From HyVt-337 sp964428895 (lineage in GTDB: Bacteria; Planctomycetota; Phycisphaerae; SM23-33): DNA of 19,906 bases. The notes under the pieces were generated by a model. It was not told the origin of the DNA. It worked only from the letters and a program-made list of their open reading frames with translations, and did not search any database. This document shows positions 6,420 through 13,062 of the stretch, piece by piece. Numbering within the stretch: the stretch's first letter is position 1; each line of letters begins with the position of its first letter. The DNA is taken from assembly GCA_964428895.1 (NCBI GenBank), contig CAYRZU010000062.1, positions 1 to 19,906 on the forward strand, given 5' to 3'. The position numbers and the translations under genes are program-made.

Positions 6420-9400
6420 CTACTTCAGGTTCAGCCGAATGGTGGCGGTGCCGAAGGCGGCCAGGGAGACCTTCACGCTGTCGCCGGAAGCCGGGAGCTT
6501 CTTGATGTTCTCTTCCTGCGTGTTGGTCAGCGTGGCCTTGCGGATAGTTCGGCGGGGCAGCTTGGCCGTGGTGGTGGTGGCGCGGCCGGCTGTCTCGCGA
6601 ATGCGGACGACTAGGCCGTCGGCGTCTTCGGCCGGCTTGAAGGTGGATAGCTCCACGTTCGACGCGCCGATCTTGATGAACGAATGGGCCTTGGTCGGCA
6701 GCGAGCCCTTTTGGCCGCCCGGCGTCCAGACGGGCCAGCAAGGGTTGGCGGCGTTCCAACCGAACTGGCGGACGGCGGCGTCCTTCCAGTTGCCAGCGTG
6801 TCCGGTGAAGCTGAACCGCATCAGGAACTCGCCGGTGTGGACGTTGATGAAGTTCGTGCCGTAGTTGTTGTAGTACAGCAGCGCGTACATGTGGCCCTTG
6901 GTGAGGCTCCCGGGAGCTAGCCACTCGTGCCCGTATTCGGGGTTGGTGAACTGGTGGTGGGCGCCGCTGACGTAAGCCGGATACAGGCCGCCGAACTCCA
7001 TCATCGGGGAATCGACGGGGCTCAGCACAACGCCGCCGTCCTTGTCCCATACGTCCGCCCAGTGCTGCATGGCGTAGTAGTCGGTGCAGCTACCGGGCAG
7101 TTGGTCCACCGTCGGCTCGATGACAGAACCGGACGCTTCGAAGCGGAACTTCGGATCGGCGACCTTGAACGGGAAGGCTAGGTAGGCCTCGACCGTGGGC
7201 GTCGAGTCCTTCAGGCCGCGGATGGCTACGTCGACGCGTTTGGCGGCGTGATAGACCGTGATGTCCTTGGTGAATCGCGGCAGGGAGACCGCCTCACCCT
7301 TAACGCGGATGGTGGTGAACACCGGGCCGTCTTCGACGACCTTGACGCTCTTGGCGCGAACGCGTTGTTCCTTGTTGGTCTCGGCCGAACGGACAATCAG
7401 TTGGGTGACGCTGTGGTCGGCACGCTTGTCGACCAGTTCGCGGCCGAGTTCCTTGTCGAACAAGCTGACCACGTCGCCGGTCTTCTCGTCGACCTTGAGC
7501 TTCACGAACTTGTTGTCGACCGTCAGGCCCCTAATGAAGCTCTTGGCCTTCTTGGCCGCTTTCTTCGCCGTCTTCTTGGCGGCGCGCTTCTTGACGACCT
7601 TGTAGGTCTTGTAGCCGACGGCCGGGATATCGTTGGCGGCGAAGACGATATCGACGGCCGTCTTCTGATGGCCGATCGCGATCCGCTCGCCCGCGTGCGG
7701 GCTGGCGTCCTGCGGGTCGGTGATCGTGCGGAGCTGGTAGGTCACCTTCTTGCCGGTGTCCATGTCCACCAGATCGAACGGGCCTTGGATCATGAAGTCC
7801 GGGGCCCGGTGGCAATCGCGGCCGATGGCCCAGGTCGCGCCGTAGAACCGCTCGCCGTGTTCGTTGGGTTGGCTCCACGTCATGGGCAGGCCGATGGGTG
7901 CCCACTCGTGCAGCGGCAGCGTCATTACATCCGACCGCTTGTGGGCCAGGGCGTTGAAGAGAGTCAGGAAGTTCCCCTCCGGCGTGGTCAGGTTGTCGGC
8001 CACGCGGTTGACAGCCTTCATTTCCAGGTCGTGGGCCAGGGCGAGCGCCCGATACGCGTTGGTGCACTTCTCGGCCACGTTGCCGTCCTGGGCCGGGCCG
8101 CCCGGATGGGCCATGCCCCAGCAGTGCAGGTCGTGGTACATCGTGTCGAGATAGGCATCGTCGATCTGGGCCTTCGGGAAATCGTAATCGCACAGCTCGC
8201 CGGCGATGGTGGCGAAGGTCTCGCCTCGCCGCAGGTGCTGGTGGGCGTTGCGGTTCACGCCGGTTTCGTGCGGGGTGCTGGTGGCACAGACGGTGTAGTC
8301 GGTGTTGGGGAACTCGCCCCGCAAAACCTTGGTGTCGGCCGGGAGCTTCTTGGAAATGATGTCCAGGAAGCGGGTGTTGGTGGAGTTGACGAAGTGCGGG
8401 TAGACCCACTTGTCGTTCCAGTCACGGATGAAGTCGGCGAACCAGCGGCTGGCCGGGCTGTTGTCGCGATGGCCGCTGGTGACGGTGAAGTTGACGGTGT
8501 TCCACTGGTAGCCGAGGTCGTCGAACTGCTTGAGCATGCCCGGCAGTCGCTCGAGGGTGTCGTGCTCGCCCAGCGGGCGGAACTCCATGCCGTGCAGGTT
8601 GTACCAGGTCAGCAAGCGCTTGCCGTCCGGCGTTTCCCACCACCAGGGGCCGGGCACGTTGAAGTGGCGGACGGCCTGTTCATCCCAACACGGGTGGACG
8701 GGCTGCCTGGCGGTGAAGTACCAGCGCGGCACGCCCATGCAGAAGTACTTCACGCCGGCGTCGGCCATCGCGCCGATCAGGCCCCAGGAGAAGCCCGGCA
8801 CGTCGTTGTGCATGGCGCTGGTGACCTGCACGCCGTACTCCCGCTTCAGCTGGAACGAGGGGTACATCAGCCGGTGCAGTTCCTCGTGGCCGCACAGTTC
8901 GGACGTCTGGTTGCCGAACAAGGCCGGGATCTCGATCTGCCCGGCCTTGGCGAACTTCATCATCCGCGCGACGGCCTCAGCCGGCCGACGCTTGGCCCAG
9001 TGCAGCAGGCTCCAGGCCTGCTCGACCTGATAGCGGAAGCGACAATCCTTGTCCCAGTCGGCCGTCTCGGCGCACCAGTCGAGGACGTCGTCGTAGAACC
9101 GATCGTGGTCGGCCAGGATCCGGCTCGGGAGGTCGGTGTAACCGTAGTCGTGGTGAGAGTAATGAATGTAATGAACGTCCCACTTCTTCGGCGGCGCCCA
9201 CTCAAACTGCTTGGCCGACACGCACGCGCCATCGACCAGCAGCTCGGCCCGAACGGCCATCTTCTTACGAATCTCCGGCAGGAACACGTCCAGCGTACTC
9301 TTGCCCTTGGGGATATTGCTCATCCGAGCCCGCGCACTAACGCCGCCCCCCTTAATGCCGAGCGACGCCGCCGCCTTCGAGCCGGTGTTGTTCACGGTGA

Positions 9401-9482
9401 CCTTAACCCGATTCTTCAACACCCCTTGCTTAAGGGCGAAGAAGATCGTCGGTTCAACACTAACCAGTTTCATCGATGCCAT
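6420..9482 (-). CDS. GH38-type alpha-mannosidase-like glycoside hydrolase
   Basis: 1020 aa. The catalytic signature of glycoside hydrolase family 38 can be traced: SHHDYGYTD at 109-117 supplies the zinc ligands His110 and Asp112, AMHNDVPGFSW at 223-233 supplies the nucleophile/zinc ligand Asp227, and PHETG at 404-408 is the likely last zinc ligand (His405). Spacing (115 residues from Asp112 to Asp227) is close to that of known GH38 enzymes. The family is zinc-dependent, retaining and cleaves alpha-mannosides; substrate here is inference. No signal peptide is visible, so it is predicted cytoplasmic. A Lys/Ala-rich insertion at about 629-647 (KKRAAKKTAKKAAKKAK) separates the catalytic half from a C-terminal beta-rich region. 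The start is supported by GGAG 8-9 bases upstream; the ATG at 9473 is an alternative. Overall divergence suggests a distinct subfamily. Confidence 0.82.
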   Translation of the reverse strand: MASMKLVSVEPTIFFALKQGVLKNRVKVTVNNTGSKAAASLGIKGGGVSARARMSNIPKGKSTLDVFLPEIRKKMAVRAELLVDGACVSAKQFEWAPPKKWDVHYIHYSHHDYGYTDLPSRILADHDRFYDDVLDWCAETADWDKDCRFRYQVEQAWSLLHWAKRRPAEAVARMMKFAKAGQIEIPALFGNQTSELCGHEELHRLMYPSFQLKREYGVQVTSAMHNDVPGFSWGLIGAMADAGVKYFCMGVPRWYFTARQPVHPCWDEQAVRHFNVPGPWWWETPDGKRLLTWYNLHGMEFRPLGEHDTLERLPGMLKQFDDLGYQWNTVNFTVTSGHRDNSPASRWFADFIRDWNDKWVYPHFVNSTNTRFLDIISKKLPADTKVLRGEFPNTDYTVCATSTPHETGVNRNAHQHLRRGETFATIAGELCDYDFPKAQIDDAYLDTMYHDLHCWGMAHPGGPAQDGNVAEKCTNAYRALALAHDLEMKAVNRVADNLTTPEGNFLTLFNALAHKRSDVMTLPLHEWAPIGLPMTWSQPNEHGERFYGATWAIGRDCHRAPDFMIQGPFDLVDMDTGKKVTYQLRTITDPQDASPHAGERIAIGHQKTAVDIVFAANDIPAVGYKTYKVVKKRAAKKTAKKAAKKAKSFIRGLTVDNKFVKLKVDEKTGDVVSLFDKELGRELVDKRADHSVTQLIVRSAETNKEQRVRAKSVKVVEDGPVFTTIRVKGEAVSLPRFTKDITVYHAAKRVDVAIRGLKDSTPTVEAYLAFPFKVADPKFRFEASGSVIEPTVDQLPGSCTDYYAMQHWADVWDKDGGVVLSPVDSPMMEFGGLYPAYVSGAHHQFTNPEYGHEWLAPGSLTKGHMYALLYYNNYGTNFINVHTGEFLMRFSFTGHAGNWKDAAVRQFGWNAANPCWPVWTPGGQKGSLPTKAHSFIKIGASNVELSTFKPAEDADGLVVRIRETAGRATTTTAKLPRRTIRKATLTNTQEENIKKLPASGDSVKVSLAAFGTATIRLNLK

Positions 9483-9503
9483 GAGTTATCTCCGGAATTC
9501 CTT

Positions 9504-9533
9504 CTTCTGCCGCCAAGGCGCGGAGGCACAGAG
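9504..9533. repeat. Copy of a dispersed 'GCCAAGGCGC' intergenic repeat
   Basis: The string around CCGCCAAGGCGCGGAGGCAC resembles a short repeat (GCCAAGGCGCAGAG-type) that I recall from intergenic DNA of many unrelated bacteria; this is from memory. It lies between the GH38 start codon and its candidate promoter, so it would be part of the transcribed leader. Confidence 0.4.
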
Positions 9534-9565
9534 CGGGTAGTAGGCTCGGCTTGGCGATTCCGGGC

Positions 9566-9594
9566 ATTATTGACCTCCCGCGCCGGACTCGCAA
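9566..9594 (-). promoter_or_regulatory. Candidate sigma-70 promoter of the GH38 gene
   Basis: On the minus strand TTGCGA (-35, four of six) and AATAAT (-10, five of six) are separated by 17 bases. The transcript would start near 9559, giving a leader of about 76 bases. No clear promoter was found for the divergent PEP-CTERM gene. Confidence 0.5.
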
Positions 9595-9757
9595 GGAAAA
9601 GGGCCGCTTCCTCAGGCCACGTCTGCCTGCGCACGCCAACCTGCGGAGAAAATGGCTCCTCGGTTTGGCCGGCCTCCCGAACGTTACCTACGTTTCCCTC
9701 ACAGGAGGGCACGGGCTCTCCCACCACAGGATGACTAGCGTTTCCAAGGAGAGCGCC

Positions 9758-10432
9758 ATGAAGACGTTCGCACTCACTCTAGCAGTCTGTCTGTCCCTTG
9801 TCGGCATCTCGTCGGCGGCCACCGTCACCCAAACCGAAGGCTTTTCCGGCACGCCGGACTTTGACGAGGACCTGACGTTCGATTCGTTCGATACGTCGCT
9901 CGGGTTCCTCAACAGCGTGTTCGTGGAGGTCGAAGTGCTCGTGACGGCCGGGGAGTTCCTGGTCGACAACGACAGCCCCACCGTCGGCACGGTCGACATC
10001 GACTTCGGCATCGACGCCCAGTTGATCAGCGGTGGCGAAGTGATTGTCCCGGCCGTCAAGGCCGTTGCGGGCGATTCGGCCCATCTGATCCTGGCTCCCG
10101 ATGACGGCGACGGCCCGCCGATCGACGGCTCGCCCGCCGACGGCGCCACGCTGAGCATGGTCGGCCTGACCGATTCAGACTTTGCCACGATCACGGGCGG
10201 GATTGCCCTGGCCAGCTACCTGGATGTCAACGCCGGCCCGGACTACGTGATCAACGTTGACACCAGCCAGTTCTTCGCCGTCAGCGGCGCCAGCGGCATC
10301 GACGGCGGCTTCCGCTCGGCCGACGCCATTGGCGAAGTCACCGTGATCTACGACTACACCGTTCCCGAGCCGACCACGATGGGCTTGCTCGCCGTCGGCG
10401 GTCTGGCCGCGTTGCGTCGACGAAGGAAGTAG
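9758..10432 (+). CDS. PEP-CTERM surface protein, choice-of-anchor E type
   Basis: 224 aa. A signal peptide (residues 1-20, MKTFALTL...SSA) is followed by TVTQTEGFSGTPDF and LTFDSFDTSLGFLNSVFVE, which match the start of the choice-of-anchor E domain, and a Val/Tyr-rich strand before the tail. The C-terminus is a PEP-CTERM sorting signal: VPEP at 202-205, a short hydrophobic helix and a terminal RRRRK. Family knowledge: exosortase cleaves at this motif and such proteins go to the cell surface or extracellular matrix; no exosortase gene is in the window. The start at 9758 has AAGGAG 6 bases upstream and begins the signal peptide; upstream in-frame sequence to 9551 has neither. The 3' region holds an extended inverted repeat at 10467-10554. 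Confidence 0.9.
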   Translation: MKTFALTLAVCLSLVGISSAATVTQTEGFSGTPDFDEDLTFDSFDTSLGFLNSVFVEVEVLVTAGEFLVDNDSPTVGTVDIDFGIDAQLISGGEVIVPAVKAVAGDSAHLILAPDDGDGPPIDGSPADGATLSMVGLTDSDFATITGGIALASYLDVNAGPDYVINVDTSQFFAVSGASGIDGGFRSADAIGEVTVIYDYTVPEPTTMGLLAVGGLAALRRRRK

Positions 10433-10466
10433 TCCGTCTTGCTGAACCGTTCCCCGGAATCCAGAG

Positions 10467-10554
10467 CCCGGTGACGAAACCAAAAGAGCGGGCGGCCCGG
10501 CCAAGCCTCGGCGAAGCAGCGCCGGCCTTGCTTGCTTGGCCGTCGTCACCCGGG
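10467..10554 (+). terminator. Extended two-tier inverted repeat after the first PEP-CTERM gene
   Basis: An outer pair, CCCGGTGACGA (10467-10477) with TCGTCACCCGGG (10543-10554, one bulge), encloses a perfect 9-bp pair CGGCCAAGC (10498-10506) and GCTTGGCCG (10534-10542). The left half includes AAAAGAGCGGGCGGCCC, related to the terminator arms after the other two PEP-CTERM genes. There is no T-tract, so it may be a 3' stabiliser or a repeat element rather than a simple terminator. I see nothing else in 10433-10673. Confidence 0.45.
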
Positions 10555-10673
10555 ATTAATGTGCTTGGGCCCGAGGGCTCGGCCCCGGACAGCGCATGAA
10601 CACGAAAGGAGTCTCCCCATTCATAACGTTCCCCAATCCATCCAATAACACCTGTGACAACTTAGCGGTCTGT

Positions 10674-10700
10674 CCGCGGGCGCTATCGAGGGGCCCGCGG
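10674..10700 (+). promoter_or_regulatory. Leader hairpin just before a strong ribosome site
   Basis: CCGCGGGC and GCCCGCGG form a perfect 8-bp stem with an 11-base loop, ending 4 bases before the AGGAGG (10705-10710) of the second PEP-CTERM gene. It could control ribosome access or mRNA stability. There is no T-tract. Confidence 0.4.
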
Positions 10701-10721
10701 CTTCAGGAGGACCATATCATC

Positions 10722-11354
10722 ATGACTACACCTGTACGAATCACCCTATTGGTGCTGGCGGTGTTGGCTGCGCCGGCGATGGCCGATCCCTTGTTGGTTG
10801 CTCCCGATTATGATTACGGCGACGCGCCGGACAGCTATCAGACCTTGTCCATTAGCAACGGCGCGAATCACCAGATCATACCGGGCGTCTTCATGGGCGC
10901 CCTGGTTGACGCCGAGCCGGACGGCCAGCCGTCCTTCATGGCCGTGCTGGACGACGCGGTCGGCGTCCCCGACGACGAAGACGGCGTGATCTTCACCTCG
11001 AAGCTCTGGCCGGGCCTTGCGGCCAACGTGACGATTAGCGCCAGCGGCCCCGGGCTGCTGAACGCGTGGCTGGACTTCAACGCCAACGGCACCTGGGCCG
11101 ATCCCGGGGAGCAGATCTTCATCGATCAGCCCCTGGTGGCCGGTCCGAACCCCCTGAGCTTCAGCGTTCCGATCGGTGCGTCGTTCGCCGACACCTACGC
11201 GCGGTTTCGATTCTCGTCGCAGGCGGGATTGCCGTGGTACGGCCCGGCGCCGGACGGGGAAGTCGAGGACTACTACGTCGAATTGCCCGAGCCGGCGACG
11301 ATGAGCGTGCTGGCGATCGGCGGCGTCGTTGCTCTCAGGCGGCGGCGGGCGTAG
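10722..11354 (+). CDS. PEP-CTERM surface protein with GEVED domain
   Basis: 210 aa. The signal peptide (residues 1-21) ends AMA before DPLL. The body carries both ends of the GEVED domain: DYGDAPDSYQT near residue 32 and GPAPDGEVEDYYVE near 175-187, with LDFNANGTWADPGEQIF in between, a strand/calcium-loop pattern seen in many secreted and adhesin-like proteins. The C-terminus is a PEP-CTERM signal: LPEP at 188-191, hydrophobic helix, terminal RRRRA. Surface location through exosortase is expected from the family. The start at 10722 follows a strong AGGAGG with an 11-base spacer; the longer in-frame reading from 10596 would put a non-signal segment first. A hairpin precedes the ribosome site and a perfect 13-bp terminator follows. 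Same-strand neighbour of another PEP-CTERM gene, but probably a separate transcript. Confidence 0.9.
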   Translation: MTTPVRITLLVLAVLAAPAMADPLLVAPDYDYGDAPDSYQTLSISNGANHQIIPGVFMGALVDAEPDGQPSFMAVLDDAVGVPDDEDGVIFTSKLWPGLAANVTISASGPGLLNAWLDFNANGTWADPGEQIFIDQPLVAGPNPLSFSVPIGASFADTYARFRFSSQAGLPWYGPAPDGEVEDYYVELPEPATMSVLAIGGVVALRRRRA

Positions 11355-11403
11355 TCCGAGTGTTTCGTCTGGCCCGGGCCCCCAGCCCGGTGATGCCAAT
11401 AAG

Positions 11404-11441
11404 AAAGCGGGCGACCCCGACGCATCGAGGTCGCCCGCTTT
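11404..11441. terminator. Bidirectional intrinsic terminator
   Basis: AAAGCGGGCGACC (11404-11416) and GGTCGCCCGCTTT (11429-11441) form a perfect 13-bp stem with a 12-base loop between the convergent PEP-CTERM gene (stop 11354) and pseudopilin gene (stop 11463). The plus side runs on as TGGTTCTTCT and the minus side as CTTATT, so it probably serves both. Confidence 0.85.
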
Positions 11442-11462
11442 GGTTCTTCTGGGGCGGGTCGA

Positions 11463-12509
11463 CTAGGGCCGCCACATGCTCTCGCCGTCATCCTCGAGGA
11501 GCATGAACTCGGCCTCCAGCTCGGCCTTGCTCATCGCCTGCACCGAGCCGTCGACCAGAACGGTATTGGCCGTCCCCAAGTGGCGCTCCACGACCTCGCC
11601 GTTGTCGTAGTCGTCGTCGAACGGCCGATCGTAAACGTCGCTGGTGGGGTCGGTGGGGTTCTCGCCGCTCAGCCAGATGGTGGGCTTGCTGTATTCGGTC
11701 AGGAGCAGTTGCCGGAACTGCATCGCGACGGGCGGGACCAGGTTATTCATGCCGTAATCGGTTTCGCCGTAGGCGTTGGACCTAACGGCCGCGTGCGCCA
11801 CCGGCTGACGGACGCCGGTCAATTCGACCAGGACGTCCTCACGCCAGTCCTCTTCATCGTCTCCCTGGACGATCCAGTGGTTCGAACCGCTGTACCAGTT
11901 GGGGTGATGGCCTAATGGCTTGAACTCAATATAAGTGTCGGTGATGGTGATCAAGAACGCCGCACACGTCGAGATGCTGACGAAGGCCTGATTCTCCTCG
12001 AGCCCCTGCCCGTCATTGAGTTCTTCGACCCAGCCCCAGTCGCTGGCGTTGTTGTTCTCTCCGTAGAGATAGTGCAACTGGCGGTCGTTGACTTCGCCCA
12101 GGATCAGTACGTCATACAGGTTCGAGCAGGCCACGCCGTCGGTGACGGCGCTGCCGTGCCCGTCCTGGCGGACGTAGATGTCCGACAGACTGGTCCGAAG
12201 ACTGACCTCGTGCTCGATTACGCTGACGCAGGTCATGTAGGGCCCCGCGCCCTTCCGGAACATGCGAAGGTCCCATTCCAAGGCCATCGGCAACTCCACC
12301 AAGAGATCGCCGATGTCCGCGCCCCGGCCGCCTTCGGTAATCATGGCCGTGCTCAGCGACCGCAGGTTGGTTTGACACATGACCCGGCGGCTCAGTTCCA
12401 TGGCGCGCTGCGCGGTGGGCAATACGATGGCCGCCAACAGAGCCAGGATGGCCAGAACGATCAGGAGCTCCACCAAGGTGAATCCGCTGGGTTGTCGAGT
12501 TCGCGGCAT
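11463..12509 (-). CDS. Prepilin-type protein with H-X9-DG tail
   Basis: 348 aa. The N-terminus PRTRQPSGFTLVELLIVLAI is a classic prepilin signal: cleavage after Gly9, Phe10 as new N-terminus, Glu14 at +5. Near the C-terminus HLGTANTVLVDG (310-321) is an exact H-X9-DG motif, characteristic of the large, expanded group of pseudopilin-like proteins in Planctomycetes and related bacteria. The middle is an acidic, Trp/Tyr-containing globular region I cannot assign. Role in pilus, secretion or surface assembly is inferred from the family. The start at 12509 is chosen because a good promoter (12590-12618) places the transcript start near 12583; the longer in-frame ATG at 12584 would sit at or before the transcript start. 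The ribosome site (GAGAAAG) is weak and rather far. Confidence 0.9.
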   Translation of the reverse strand: MPRTRQPSGFTLVELLIVLAILALLAAIVLPTAQRAMELSRRVMCQTNLRSLSTAMITEGGRGADIGDLLVELPMALEWDLRMFRKGAGPYMTCVSVIEHEVSLRTSLSDIYVRQDGHGSAVTDGVACSNLYDVLILGEVNDRQLHYLYGENNNASDWGWVEELNDGQGLEENQAFVSISTCAAFLITITDTYIEFKPLGHHPNWYSGSNHWIVQGDDEEDWREDVLVELTGVRQPVAHAAVRSNAYGETDYGMNNLVPPVAMQFRQLLLTEYSKPTIWLSGENPTDPTSDVYDRPFDDDYDNGEVVERHLGTANTVLVDGSVQAMSKAELEAEFMLLEDDGESMWRP

Positions 12510-12586
12510 AGCAGTTCTTTCTCGGTCTCTGGCTGGCGTCACGAAGGGCGACCCGTGGCCGTGCGGGCAGGCCCGAGCCTCCATTT

Positions 12587-12618
12587 ACCATTATCGGCTC
12601 GACCTTCGATAAAGACAA
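12587..12618 (-). promoter_or_regulatory. Sigma-70 promoter of the H-X9-DG pseudopilin gene
   Basis: On the minus strand TTGTCT (-35, 12613-12618) and GATAAT (-10, 12590-12595, five of six) are separated by exactly 17 bases. The -10 context GAGCCGATAATGGT resembles the GGGCCTAnAATGGT boxes at 5583 and 12693. The leader would be about 74 bases. Confidence 0.65.
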
Positions 12619-12692
12619 CCCCAGAAGGCCAGTCGGCTTGGCAGGGGGGGAGGGGCCGCATTCGGTTCGGCCACGTGGGATTGAGCGCCTCC

Positions 12693-12706
12693 GGGCCTAC
12701 AATGGT
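12693..12706 (+). promoter_or_regulatory. Likely promoter -10 region of the 72-aa protein gene
   Basis: GGGCCTACAATGGT contains a TACAAT -10 box 28 bases before the ATG at 12731. The hexamer 17 bases upstream (GTGGGA) is a poor -35. The string differs at one position from 5583-5596. Confidence 0.5.
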
Positions 12707-12730
12707 TCGATTGGGCCGAGGGCCGTTGCG

Positions 12731-12949
12731 ATGTCTAGGAAGAGCCCAAAACCGAAGGCGCCCGAACCGCCGGAAGTGCCGGAGACGTTCCCGTGCCCCT
12801 TAACCGGCCATGCCTGCAAAGCGGGCCAACCCGCCGAGTGCGAGCACTTCTGGCGATGTGTCCGCGAGGCGCTCGATATCCGTCGACCGGGCCGGGATGT
12901 GACCAAGCTGGATCCCGACCACCCCCAGGGCGCCGCCGGCGACGTCTAG
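12731..12949 (+). CDS. 72-aa protein with four conserved-looking cysteines
   Basis: Hypothetical protein. A Lys/Pro/Glu-rich N-terminus (SRKSPKPKAPEPPEVPE) leads into Cys22-x6-Cys29-x7-Cys37-x5-Cys43, with His27 and His39 nearby, then a charged tail. The cysteine pattern suggests metal binding, possibly an iron-sulfur or zinc site, but no family is recognised. The start at 12731 is favoured by GAGGG about 10 bases upstream and a -10-like TACAAT at 12698-12703. The reading could be extended in frame to 12638, but that would start upstream of the promoter. It lies between two minus-strand genes and has no partner gene. Confidence 0.55.
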   Translation: MSRKSPKPKAPEPPEVPETFPCPLTGHACKAGQPAECEHFWRCVREALDIRRPGRDVTKLDPDHPQGAAGDV

Positions 12950-12995
12950 GGCCGTTCTCGGCCCGCGGCGCTCGGCCGAGCCGAAGGACAAGCGC

Positions 12996-13034
12996 AAAAA
13001 AAAACGGGCGATCCCGGTTGGTCGGGGTCGCCCG
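12996..13034 (-). terminator. Strong intrinsic terminator of the VPLPA protein gene
   Basis: CGGGCGATCCCG (13005-13016) and CGGGGTCGCCCG (13023-13034) pair over 12 bp (one G-T) with a 6-base loop. On the minus strand the stem is followed by nine T residues (12996-13004), a textbook terminator 29 bases after the stop at 13063. It may also cover the plus-strand 72-aa gene. Confidence 0.9.
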
Positions 13035-13062
13035 CGTTGGTGTCGGTTCGCCCGAGGCGCCG

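Noticed and set aside
7248..9734. Open plus-strand frame of 828 codons opposite the GH38 gene
   Set aside because: It lies antisense to a gene with clear catalytic motifs, has no recognisable family, and is expected from strong GC bias at third codon positions.
9551..9757. In-frame N-terminal extension of the first PEP-CTERM gene
   Set aside because: The signal peptide and AAGGAG define the start at 9758; the extension is basic and crosses the divergent promoter of the GH38 gene.
12510..12584. In-frame extension of the H-X9-DG pseudopilin
   Set aside because: It would start at or before the transcript start implied by the promoter at 12590-12618 and would place 25 extra residues before a standard prepilin leader.
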